Assembly (NCBI RefSeq): GCF_004919045.1
Contig: NZ_SWDW01000018.1
Coordinates: forward strand, 1-63,774
Origin: Sinomonas albida
GTDB taxonomy: Bacteria > Actinomycetota > Actinomycetes > Actinomycetales > Micrococcaceae
DNA length: 63,774 nucleotides
Direction: 5' to 3'
Part shown: in pieces, positions 34,398 to 42,072 of the stretch
Layout: each line of letters opens with the position of its first letter
Numbering within the stretch: the first letter of the stretch is position 1
Translations under genes and position numbers: made by a program
Notes under the pieces: model-generated
What the model saw: the letters and a program-made list of their open reading frames with translations, nothing else
What the model was told of the DNA's origin: nothing
The model's database searches: none

Positions 34398-34963
34398 CAC
34401 ACGTCCAGCCCGAATTCAGCGCCGACGCCAGCGAGCCCGTTCTCGTACCCCCGGCCCAGAGCGCGGAACGCCCAGCCGTCCGCATCGCGGAACAGCTCGC
34501 CGAACAGGACGGCCTTCGCCGTCTCGGGCTGGGCCGGCGGCGCGTCGAAGCGCACGAGCTCCGTGCCGTCGGGGCGCGCCACGCGGATGTACGCGTCGCG
34601 GACCGCCGCGAACGTGCCCGGCCCGCGGACCTCGGGGTCGACGTACGTCACGAACGCGATGCGCATGACGTCGGAAGGGACCGAGGCGAAGTCGACGTCG
34701 ATCTGCTCCGCGTCCTGGCGCTGCGCGCCCTCGGTGGGGGAGAAGGCGATGCCGGGGGACGCCGTCGTCAGCTGGTTGAAGAACACGAGGTGCTCCGGCG
34801 TGAGCGCGCGGCCGTCGTCCCCGCACACGATCGCGAGGGCAACCGGTTCGGCCAGCGGGCCGACGCCCGGCTCGACGGTCCAGCCCAGGCCGACCATGAC
34901 GCCCGCGAGCCCGGGATCGCCCGCCGTGAGCGCGACCGTTCCTCCCTCGGGGAAGGCGCTCAT
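34397..34963 (-). CDS. TerD-family stress protein
   Basis: 188 residues of the TerD fold. Marks are GGTVALTAGDPG, VMVGLGWTVEPG, the FFNQLTTASPGI block where Ca2+-binding acidic residues usually stand, and a FVTYVDPEVRG strand followed by YIRVARPDGTELVRFD. TerD proteins bind calcium and are linked to tellurite, phage and acid or oxidative stress resistance. Its ATG overlaps the preceding gene's stop by four bases (ATGA). TelA is encoded 5 kb away on the same strand. The N-terminal GLGW motif is intact but the usual DLDxS motif is altered, so calcium binding may be weaker. Confidence 0.82.
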   Translation of the reverse strand: MSAFPEGGTVALTAGDPGLAGVMVGLGWTVEPGVGPLAEPVALAIVCGDDGRALTPEHLVFFNQLTTASPGIAFSPTEGAQRQDAEQIDVDFASVPSDVMRIAFVTYVDPEVRGPGTFAAVRDAYIRVARPDGTELVRFDAPPAQPETAKAVLFGELFRDADGWAFRALGRGYENGLAGVGAEFGLDV

Positions 34964-35583
34964 GAGCGATCGCTCCTCTGCTGCCGCGCGTCCGGCTCTG
35001 GGAGTCCCGGTCCGCCGGGCTCTGGCGTGTGGGGCTCTGTCCTTTCGGGCCCCTGTTCGTCGGGCCCTGTCCTTTCGGGCTCGGCCGGGATGCGGACGCC
35101 GTCCACGTCGAACTTGTCGCGGAGGAAGCGCCCGTGTGCGCTCAGCTCGGCGATCGCGCCCGTGCGCACCTGGTGGTCGAGGTCCCGGGCCGTCGCGTGA
35201 AGGATGTCGAGCTGTTCGAGGAGCTTCTCGGTCTCCGGCGTTCCGTCGCCCTGCGTCTCTGGCGGGAGGGCGCGGTACACGCGGAGCGAGGTGGGGAGGT
35301 AGTCGGTCGTGATGGCGTGGAGGAGCACTCGCTGCTCCGTCGACGCGCCATGCTCGGCGATGTAGTCGATCAGCAGCCGCAGCACGTCGTCGATCTGGCG
35401 CATGTGGGAGGACGCGAGCGTCGGGAGGAGGGCGCCCGCGCGCCGTATAGAGCTGCGCAATTCGGCCAAAGCGGCGCGCGTCTCCTCGAGCTCCTCGGCC
35501 TGGGTGCGGGGGAGCTCGTCGTCGACGATCCGCTCGGGTTCCCGCCCGCTGCCGAAGAGCGAGCCGAAGAACTTCGACACCAT
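34960..35583 (-). CDS. helical protein, first gene of the TerD operon, unknown
   Basis: 207 residues: a short amphipathic start (MVSKFFGSLFGSG), a helical core (about 25-150; SSHMRQIDDVLRLLIDYIAE, LLEQLDILHATARDLDHQVR) and a disordered Glu/Pro tail (EPERTGPDEQGPERTEP). The start could attach it to the membrane. A TATGGT box ends six bases before the ATG, so the message is likely leaderless. The same 5'-region contains the MarR operator (35637-35666), so the MarR protein may control this operon too. Confidence 0.72.
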   Translation of the reverse strand: MVSKFFGSLFGSGREPERIVDDELPRTQAEELEETRAALAELRSSIRRAGALLPTLASSHMRQIDDVLRLLIDYIAEHGASTEQRVLLHAITTDYLPTSLRVYRALPPETQGDGTPETEKLLEQLDILHATARDLDHQVRTGAIAELSAHGRFLRDKFDVDGVRIPAEPERTGPDEQGPERTEPHTPEPGGPGLPEPDARQQRSDRS

Positions 35584-35636
35584 GGACTCACCATAGCGGC
35601 TGAGGCTGGGACGGCGCTGGCCGCGGGATCCAAAAC

Positions 35637-35666
35637 TATGAAGGAAACTGTACAGATACCTTCATA
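35637..35666. promoter_or_regulatory. 30-bp composite palindrome, MarR operator
   Basis: TATGAAGG-AAA-CTGTACAG-ATA-CCTTCATA: the outer arms and the 8-bp core are each perfect, centred on GTAC. It lies between the divergent TerD operon and the marR gene, 17 bp before the MarR start. Confidence 0.85.
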
Positions 35667-35683
35667 TGTGTTCTGATGGGGGC

Positions 35684-36133
35684 ATGACCACAAGGCAGGA
35701 GCTCGGCTCGCAGGCGGCAACGGTCGCGGCTGAGCTCCGCGGCGTCCTCGGGCGGCTCAACCGCCGCCTCCGCCAGCAGGCCGACTTCGGCGACCTGACG
35801 CGCTCGCAGCTCAACGTGCTCTCGCGCCTCGATCGCGAGGGCCCGGGCACCGTGAGCGACCTGGCCCGCGCGGAGGGGGTGCGCCCCCAATCGATGGGGG
35901 CCACCGTCGCGTCGCTCGAGGAGACCGGGCTCGTGCGTCGCGACCCAGACCCCGCCGACGGCCGCAAGACCGTGATCTCGCTGACCGCGGCGGCGCGCGA
36001 GGCCGTCGCGACGAACCGAAGCCTCCGCCAGGACTGGCTCCAGCGCGTGCTCGAGCGCGAACTGGCGCCAGCCGAGCTCGATCGGGTGCGCGAGGCGATC
36101 GCCCTGCTCGCCCGGGTCGCCGAGGCGGACTGA
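35684..36133 (+). CDS. MarR-family regulator
   Basis: 149 residues from ATG 35684 (GATGGGGG upstream). The winged helix reads TRSQLNVLSRLDREGPGTVS, DLARAEGVRPQSMGATVASL and RRDPDPADGRKTVISLT, all typical for MarR. The dimerisation helices are at both ends. It is followed at 45 bp by an isochorismatase-family gene and an MFS gene, so the three likely form one operon regulated through the palindrome at 35637-35666. Confidence 0.92.
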   Translation: MTTRQELGSQAATVAAELRGVLGRLNRRLRQQADFGDLTRSQLNVLSRLDREGPGTVSDLARAEGVRPQSMGATVASLEETGLVRRDPDPADGRKTVISLTAAAREAVATNRSLRQDWLQRVLERELAPAELDRVREAIALLARVAEAD

Positions 36134-36178
36134 CGCCGCCCTAGCCCTTCATCACCCACCGCCGAACCAAGGAGCCTC

Positions 36179-36754
36179 ATGCCTCTCTCCGCGATCGACC
36201 CCCAGACCGCCCTCGTCGTGATCGACCTCCAGAACGGGATCGTGAACAGGCCGCAGGAGCCTTCGGACCTGCCACGGTTCGCCGACGTCGTCGAGCGCTC
36301 GAAGGCGCTCGCCGGCGCGTTCCGGGCGCACGGCCTCCCCGTGGTCCTCGTCAACGTCGCGGGCGCGCCCGCGGGCCGCACCGACGCCCCGCGCCGCGTC
36401 CCGGGCGACGTCCCTGCCGACTTCTTCGCGATCGCCGACGGCCTCAACACCTCCCCGGACGACGTGGTCGTCACGAAGCGCAGCATTGGCGCGTTCGCCA
36501 CAACTGACCTCGACGCGATCCTCCGCGACCGCGGCGTGAGCCAGATCGTGTTCACCGGGATCGCGACCAGCATCGGCGTCGAGTCGACGGCCCGCTACGC
36601 CTACGATCTCGGCTACAACGTGACGTTCGCGATCGACGCGATGTCCGACCTCACCCCGGCCTCGCACGTCCACACGACGACGACGATCTTCCCCCGCCTC
36701 GGCGAGGTCGCCTCGACGGAGGACGTGCTCGCGGCACTCTCCGAGCGGGCGTGA
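36179..36754 (+). CDS. isochorismatase-family hydrolase without the catalytic Cys
   Basis: 191 residues, the normal size. Catalytic Asp16 (ALVVIDLQNG) and Lys100 (VVVTKRSIGAF) are present, but the position of the family's nucleophilic Cys is Gly133 in TGIATSIGVESTARYAY. Such Cys-less members exist, and true isochorismatases such as PhzD act with Asp and Lys only, so the enzyme may cleave a vinyl ether or similar bond rather than an amide. AAGGAGCCTC precedes ATG. The MFS gene overlaps its stop (GTGA), which suggests detoxification or export of one compound under MarR control. Confidence 0.9.
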   Translation: MPLSAIDPQTALVVIDLQNGIVNRPQEPSDLPRFADVVERSKALAGAFRAHGLPVVLVNVAGAPAGRTDAPRRVPGDVPADFFAIADGLNTSPDDVVVTKRSIGAFATTDLDAILRDRGVSQIVFTGIATSIGVESTARYAYDLGYNVTFAIDAMSDLTPASHVHTTTTIFPRLGEVASTEDVLAALSERA

Positions 36755-38226
36755 GCGGGGCGCAACGCGCGACGCCGGGAGGGGCTCGGCAGGGAGGAGC
36801 TCAGCCGGGCGGAACTCAGCAGGGCGAGCCTCAGCCGGGAGTAGCTCATCAGCAAGGCGGAACTCGGGCCGACCGCCCCTTCGGCTTCCGGTACCTCGGG
36901 CCGCTCCTCCTCGGCTCGACGCTCAACCCGATCAACAGCTCGATGATCGCGACCGGGCTCGTGGGCATCGGAACCGAGTTCCATCTCGGGCCGGGCCAGA
37001 CGGCCTCGCTCATCTCGGTCCTGTACCTGTTCAGCTCGGTCATGCAGCCGACCATGGGCAAGCTCGCCTCGCTGTTCGGCCCGCGGCGCGTGTTCATCGC
37101 GGGGATCCTCATCCTGCTCGCGGCGGGAATCGTCGGTGCGCTCGCGCCGTCGTTCGGGTTCCTGCTCGCCTCGCGCGCGCTCATCGGGATCGGCACGTCG
37201 GCCGCCTATCCGACCGCCATGGCCATGGTCCGCGCCCGGGCCGATCGCCTGAGCGTCGGCGTCCCCAGCCGCGTGCTTGGGGCGTTTTCGATCGCCGCAC
37301 AGGTGACGGTCGTCGTCGGACTTCCGCTCGGCGGGATCCTCGTGGGCACGCTCGGGTGGCGCGCGCTGTTCAGCGTCAACATCCCGCTCGCGCTTGTGAC
37401 GCTCGCGGCGACCCTCGTCGGCGTCGAACGCGATGCGCCGCGCCCCTCGGGGCCGTGGCGCGAGCTCGTGCGCTTGCTCGACCTGCCCGGCGTCGCGCTG
37501 TTCGGGGGTGCCGTCGCCGCGCTCCTCGTCTTCCTCTCGGGGCTCGGCGACCCCGCCTGGTGGCTCGGCGCGTGCGCGGTCGTGGTCGGAGGGGTGTTCG
37601 TGTGGCGCGAGCGGCACGCCTCGAGCCCGCTCATCGACGTCCGTGCGCTCGCGAGCAACGGCCCGCTCCAGCGGACCTACACGCGGCAGCTCCTCGTGGG
37701 CCTCGGCATGTATGCGTGCATGTACGGGATGAGCCAGTGGATGGAGCAGGGCCGAGGGCTCACGCCCGAGGTGGTCGGGATCGTCATGGTGCCGCTCTCG
37801 CTCGTGAGCATCGTCGTGGCGCGGCTCGTCTCGCTGCGCGGATGGGTCCGCATGCCGCTGGTCCTTGCGGGCCTCGCGTTCCTCGCAACGGCCGTCATGA
37901 TGGTCTCAGCGAACGGCTCGACGTCCATCGCCGTGCTCGTGCTCATGACGAGCCTCCTCGGGCTCATGAACGGCTTCGGGGGATTCGCGAACCAGACGGC
38001 GCTGTATATGCAGTCGCCCGCGGACGGGATCGCCGTGGCCGCGGGCCTCTACCGCACGTTCAGCTACATGGGTGCGATCTTCTCGTCGAGCCTCATCGGG
38101 CTCGTGTTCGGCGCCCGGGCGACGGACCCGGGATTCCACTCGCTCGCCTGGGTCCTCTCGGGGATCGGCGGCGCCGTGCTCGTCATGACCCTCGCCGACC
38201 GTCGCATCCCGCGAGTGGCGGCCTGA
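36751..38226 (+). CDS. MFS transporter, DHA2-like exporter
   Basis: 491 residues. After a 40-residue Gly/Gln repeat tail (GGAQPGGTQQG type) come 12-14 membrane segments, beginning YLGPLLLGSTLNPINSSMIA. MGKLASLFGPRRVFI matches motif A of the 2-3 loop and VVVGLPLGGILVG matches motif C of exporters. GTG 36751 overlaps the stop of the isochorismatase gene by four bases. The operon makes it a candidate efflux pump for a toxic aromatic or drug-like compound sensed by MarR. Confidence 0.85.
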   Translation: MSGAQRATPGGARQGGAQPGGTQQGEPQPGVAHQQGGTRADRPFGFRYLGPLLLGSTLNPINSSMIATGLVGIGTEFHLGPGQTASLISVLYLFSSVMQPTMGKLASLFGPRRVFIAGILILLAAGIVGALAPSFGFLLASRALIGIGTSAAYPTAMAMVRARADRLSVGVPSRVLGAFSIAAQVTVVVGLPLGGILVGTLGWRALFSVNIPLALVTLAATLVGVERDAPRPSGPWRELVRLLDLPGVALFGGAVAALLVFLSGLGDPAWWLGACAVVVGGVFVWRERHASSPLIDVRALASNGPLQRTYTRQLLVGLGMYACMYGMSQWMEQGRGLTPEVVGIVMVPLSLVSIVVARLVSLRGWVRMPLVLAGLAFLATAVMMVSANGSTSIAVLVLMTSLLGLMNGFGGFANQTALYMQSPADGIAVAAGLYRTFSYMGAIFSSSLIGLVFGARATDPGFHSLAWVLSGIGGAVLVMTLADRRIPRVAA

Positions 38227-38263
38227 GGGCTCCTCAGAGCCGCGCGTGGCGTAACCTCTTGGC

Positions 38264-39433
38264 ATGCCGAAGAGCCGCACCCGCAAGCCCAAGGGAAAGT
38301 CCACGAGCCCCGCGGACCGGCAGCGCCGGCGCATCGGGACCCTCGTGGACGGCCTCGCCGACGACTACGCGGTCTGGGCCGCCGGTACCGCCGCCGAGGA
38401 GGAGCCCGACCCCGCTGCCCAGGCCGACTTCACGGCCTTCGCGCTCGGGCAGCTCGACAGCGTCAAGTACTTCCTGTTCCTCCTCGGCGCGGGCGACGGC
38501 CCCGCCGCGAGCCTCCGGATCGACCCGCGGTCCGTGGCTGACGCGCTTGACGATTACCTCGACACCGACGACATGGACGACCTCCGCTACCTCATCGGCA
38601 CCCTGATCGACTGGGTCAGCTTCCTCGAGGAGACCGGACGGTGGGAGGGCTCGGCCGAGGACCTCGCAGAGGTGAGCGAGCTGCTCGACGCCGAGGCCGA
38701 GTCCGTGGGCGGGATCGTCGACGCGAGTCCCGGCGCGGGCGCGTCGCGGCGGGCGCCGAGCGAGGAGGAAGCGCTCGCGTTCGCGACGGCGGCGCCCCTC
38801 GTGCAGCACGCGCGGGCGCTCCTCGACTGGGTTGGCGAGGGCCGGCCGGTAACGTCCGACGGCGCGCTGACGCCAGCCGAGGCGGTTGAAGCCGCCGAGC
38901 TGGTGGGCCGCGGCGCGGCCGACCCCGCGCGGCGGCTCGGCCGGCTGTGGGAGAGCCTGCGCAACGCGGAGCTCGTCGAGGTCGAGGAGCGGCGCGCGGC
39001 CGACGACGGCGGGAGCACCGTCCGCCTCGGCGAGGACGCCGCGCGGCTCGGCACGGGCGACGCCCTGGGCCGGCTCGAGGCGCAGTTCCTCGCGACCGAG
39101 TTCGTCATCGTCACTTGCAACGAGGCGGGCGCTGGTCCGCAGGGCGAGTCGGTGGGGGCAGGGCTCATGACCATCCTGCAGCGCGCCGTGCTCGAGGACC
39201 CCCTGCCGCTCGCCGCCGTCGAGGACCTCGCGATCGAGGCCCCCGGGGATTCCGATCCCGGCGCCCTTCAGACCGTTTCGATCCGGCTGCTCGACGAGCT
39301 GCGGGAGCTTGCCGCGCTCGGTCTTGCCGACCTGAGTGGCGGGCTCGCTGACGTCCCCGCCGCCGCCCTCGATGCCGTCTACGACGCGTTCGAGGCGCCC
39401 GACGGCGACGAGGAAGGCGACGACTGGGACTGA
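38264..39433 (+). CDS. acidic alpha-helical protein, unknown
   Basis: 389 residues, basic at the start (MPKSRTRKPKGKST) and very acidic at the end (APDGDEEGDDWD). The body is helical with LGQLDSVKYFLFLLGAGDG, LRYLIGTLIDWVSFLEETGR and LLDELRELAALGLADL. No family is recognised; the pattern resembles actinobacterial helix-rich proteins without a known role. TAACCT ends exactly six bases before the ATG, so the mRNA is probably leaderless. It converges with TelA across a 28-bp repeat array. Confidence 0.75.
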   Translation: MPKSRTRKPKGKSTSPADRQRRRIGTLVDGLADDYAVWAAGTAAEEEPDPAAQADFTAFALGQLDSVKYFLFLLGAGDGPAASLRIDPRSVADALDDYLDTDDMDDLRYLIGTLIDWVSFLEETGRWEGSAEDLAEVSELLDAEAESVGGIVDASPGAGASRRAPSEEEALAFATAAPLVQHARALLDWVGEGRPVTSDGALTPAEAVEAAELVGRGAADPARRLGRLWESLRNAELVEVEERRAADDGGSTVRLGEDAARLGTGDALGRLEAQFLATEFVIVTCNEAGAGPQGESVGAGLMTILQRAVLEDPLPLAAVEDLAIEAPGDSDPGALQTVSIRLLDELRELAALGLADLSGGLADVPAAALDAVYDAFEAPDGDEEGDDWD

Positions 39434-39468
39434 GGGCCCTGCGGCTCGTGGGGGCCAGGGGGCCGGGC

Positions 39469-39595
39469 GGTGGCGAGGCCCGCCGTCGTTCGCTGAGGTG
39501 GCGAGGCCCGCCGTCGTTCGCTGAGGTTCCGGGCCCGCGGTCGTTCGCTGAGGTGGCGCCGCCCGCCGTCGTTCGCTGAGGTGGCGAGGCCCGGG
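39469..39595. repeat. 4.5 tandem copies of a 28-bp unit
   Basis: Unit GGTGGCGAGGCCCGCCGTCG followed by TTCGCTGA. Copies start at 39469, 39497, 39525 (27 bp, diverged), 39552 and 39580 (partial). They lie between the convergent genes ending at 39433 and 39601. Confidence 0.9.
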
Positions 39596-39600
39596 TGCCG

Positions 39601-40803
39601 CTAGCCTGCGCTCCCGCCCTCTTGCCGGCGCACGCGCTCGATGTGCGGTCGGGCCTTCTCAAGGCCCGTCTCGAGGGCGTGGACCGTGCTCTCCATGCTC
39701 TTGGCTGCCTGGGAGCGGAAGGTGTCGATCGCGTCCATGGTCTGGTACAGGTTCGCGAAGGCCCGCTCGAGGGTCTCGACGGACACGCCCGAGCTCGTGG
39801 CCTGCTGGTGGATGCGGCCCGTCTGCTCCTTGAGCATCTCCGAGGTCTTGAGGATCATCGCGTTGGTCGTGGTGTTGATGGCGTCGATCTGGTCGAGCAC
39901 GAGCTTCTGGTTCGACAGCGCCTGCGCCGTGATGACGGCCGTGCGCAGGGCCGAGACGGTCGTGGCCCGCGCGCGGTCAACGCCCTTGATGAGCTCGTTG
40001 TTGTTCTTCCGGATGACGTCGATCGCGAGGTAGCCCTGCACTGAGACCGCGAGCTGCGTGAGGATGTCCTGGCGGCGCTGGCGCACGGGGAAAAGGACGT
40101 CGGCCTCGAGCTGCTGCGCGTGCTCGGTCTGGCCCTGCGCGCGGACCTCGGCGATCTTCTGCACCGTGGCGTCGTCGAGCTCCTGGGCGAACACGGCGTA
40201 CTCGGAGAGCTGCTGCATGACCTCCCACAGGTTCGACTTCTCCTGCGCGAGGGACGCGTTGTCGCGGAGCAGCTCGTCCTGGCCGGACATGAGGGCCTTG
40301 ATGATGCGGTCGAGCTGCGTCTGGGCCGATTCGTAGCGCTGGAAGTACTTCGCGACCTTGTTGCCACCCGGCACGAAGCCGAGGATCTTGCGGCCTGTTC
40401 CGAGGTCGGCGCGGTTCGGGGTCAGGCTCTCCACGGTCTGGCGGAGCTCGCCGAGCGTCGAGGCGACGTAGGTCTGGGCGGTGTCGCCGGACTTCTTGGC
40501 GCCGCGGATCGACGTCGACGCGCGGTCCAGGAGCCGGCCCGACGCGTCCGACGACGCGATGATCTCGCGGCCGCCCACCCGGTTGAGGCCTTCCACCTTG
40601 CGCGCGAACTCCGGGCTGCGCGAGTCCAGCGCCGCGACCTCGGACACCCACGCCTTCGCCTGCTGCGCGATCTGCGCCTGCCGGTCCGCGGCCACGGGGA
40701 CCATGCCCGGCGCGTCCTCTTCCTTGACGACCGGCGCAGCATCCGAGGCCTGCAGCACGAGGTCCTCTTCAGTGGGGTCTGGAGGGGTCAGAGGGGTGCT
40801 CAT
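39601..40803 (-). CDS. telA: TelA-family toxic anion resistance protein
   Basis: 400 residues, the usual TelA/KlaA length. The family shows here as FVPGGNKVAKYFQRYESAQ, QLDRIIKALMSGQDELLRDN, EADVLFPVRQRRQDILTQLA and ALRTAVITAQALSNQKLVLD, all in a long helical body. TelA proteins are tied to tellurite resistance and are often encoded with TerD; how they act is unclear. AAAAAGGAGACC stands before the ATG. It is transcribed alone, about 4 kb from the TerD operon on the same strand. Confidence 0.92.
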   Translation of the reverse strand: MSTPLTPPDPTEEDLVLQASDAAPVVKEEDAPGMVPVAADRQAQIAQQAKAWVSEVAALDSRSPEFARKVEGLNRVGGREIIASSDASGRLLDRASTSIRGAKKSGDTAQTYVASTLGELRQTVESLTPNRADLGTGRKILGFVPGGNKVAKYFQRYESAQTQLDRIIKALMSGQDELLRDNASLAQEKSNLWEVMQQLSEYAVFAQELDDATVQKIAEVRAQGQTEHAQQLEADVLFPVRQRRQDILTQLAVSVQGYLAIDVIRKNNNELIKGVDRARATTVSALRTAVITAQALSNQKLVLDQIDAINTTTNAMILKTSEMLKEQTGRIHQQATSSGVSVETLERAFANLYQTMDAIDTFRSQAAKSMESTVHALETGLEKARPHIERVRRQEGGSAG

Positions 40804-40913
40804 CTGGGGTCTCCTTTTTCGGTGCCCTGCCTCGGACTCAGGCTACCTCGCCCAACGGGGGAACGGAGGTGGAGGTTCCCGGCCGGCGGCGAATCGCCGA
40901 GACCGGACAAAAG

Positions 40914-40975
40914 GGACGAGACCGGAGGGTTTTACCTGAGGTTTCGGGAGCTTTGCTCCGGATTCGCTAGGCGAA
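40914..40975. repeat. left copy of a ~57-bp direct repeat flanking the AbiEi-like gene
   Basis: GGACGAGACCGGAGGGT begins both copies, followed by T(T)TACCTGAGGTTTCGG and a CTCCGGATTCGC end. The right copy is at 41993-42049. Confidence 0.8.
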
Positions 40976-41044
40976 CGGTTGGAGTAATCCACATAGCGCC
41001 GAGCGCGGTGGCCGCGGGATACCTCTGGCTGCGACATTCGGGCT

Positions 41045-41968
41045 ATGGACCTCCCCCTGCCGCATCCCGGACCGTGGCTCGCCCGGGACCTTGCCGACCG
41101 GCTCGGTTCCGCCAAGGCAGCCGATCGGCTCGCCCAGCAGGGCGTTCTCGTGAGGATCCGCCGCGGCGCCTACTACGGGGCGAAGGCGTGGGCGGAACTC
41201 TCGCGCGAAGAGCGCCACCTCGGGGCCCTTATGGCGCATCATGAGGCTGCGCTGCTGCGCCGGGAGGCGGGCTTCGCCTACAGCCACCTCAGCGCGGCCC
41301 GTTTGCACGGGATCCATTTGTGGAATGTCGATGAGCTCATTCACCTCACCATGCCGTGCGCCCCGAGGAGGAACGCGCACGCAGTCGATGTCCGGGTGCA
41401 CTCGACGGCGCTCGGCGAAGAAGACCTCAGCGTAGTGCGCGGACTTCCTTCCACAAGTTTGGAACGAACCGTTGTCGACTCGTCGCGGATGCTCCGGCGT
41501 GGTCAAGCGCAGATCGTCATGGACCACGGCCTGCGGCTCGGTATCGATCGCGGCCGGGTCGATGCGCTCCTTGACGAGGCCGAAGGCAAGCGCGGGATCC
41601 GGACTGCTCGAGCGGCTTGGGCACTCGCGTCGGCGTTGAGTGAGTCGCCAGGGGAGAGTCTTCTCCGCTACCTTTTGAGCCTCATGCCATTCGAGATGCC
41701 GGAGCAACAGGTTGAAGTCTCGACCCGACGCGGTCTCTACCGTCTCGATTTCGCCTGGGTGAAGTTGAAGGTGGGGCTCGAGTTCGACGGCGACGTCAAG
41801 TACTTTGCCTACGGCCCCACGGCTGAGGTGCTCGTCCGCGAGCGCAAGCGTGAAAGGGCGCTCCTCGAGGACGGTTGGGTTCTGCTCCGGATCGAGTGGA
41901 GGGACCTCTTCGACGAGGTCGCATTGAGAGCACGCATCGCGTCGGTCCTCGCCGCGGCCGCTGCTTGA
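41045..41968 (+). CDS. AbiEi-type winged-helix / DUF559-like nuclease-fold protein
   Basis: 307 residues. The N-terminal part (WLARDLADRLGSAKAADRLA, GVLVRIRRGAYYG) is the AbiEi_4 winged helix of type IV antitoxins. The middle (AYSHLSAARLHGIHLW, TSLERTVVDSSRML) is typical of the actinobacterial family that joins it to a C-terminal restriction-like fold: YRLDFAWVKLKVGLEFDGD, RERKRERALLEDGWVLLRIE, with Asp and Glu at the places expected in DUF559/Vsr-like nucleases. No AbiEii toxin is encoded nearby. It lies between two direct repeats and 104 bp ahead of the jetABC operon on the same strand. Confidence 0.85.
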   Translation: MDLPLPHPGPWLARDLADRLGSAKAADRLAQQGVLVRIRRGAYYGAKAWAELSREERHLGALMAHHEAALLRREAGFAYSHLSAARLHGIHLWNVDELIHLTMPCAPRRNAHAVDVRVHSTALGEEDLSVVRGLPSTSLERTVVDSSRMLRRGQAQIVMDHGLRLGIDRGRVDALLDEAEGKRGIRTARAAWALASALSESPGESLLRYLLSLMPFEMPEQQVEVSTRRGLYRLDFAWVKLKVGLEFDGDVKYFAYGPTAEVLVRERKRERALLEDGWVLLRIEWRDLFDEVALRARIASVLAAAAA

Positions 41969-41992
41969 TCTTGCACCGAAACCGGAGTCGAC

Positions 41993-42049
41993 GGACGAGA
42001 CCGGAGGGTGTGACCTGCGGTCTCGGCGATTGACTCCGGTTTCGGCGAA
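41993..42049. repeat. right copy of the flanking direct repeat
   Basis: Starts GGACGAGACCGGAGGGTG, then TGACCTGCGGTCTCGG and ACTCCGGTTTCGGCGAA. It ends ten bases before the -10 box of jetA (42059-42064). Confidence 0.8.
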
Positions 42050-42058
42050 TCGCCCCGG

Positions 42059-42064
42059 TAAAGT
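42059..42064 (+). promoter_or_regulatory. -10 box of the jetABC operon
   Basis: TAAAGT ends eight bases before GTG 42073, and no Shine-Dalgarno site is seen, so the message may be leaderless. No good -35 box at 17-19 bp is present; TTGACT at 42030 is 23 bp away. Confidence 0.45.
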
Positions 42065-42072
42065 GGACTGCC

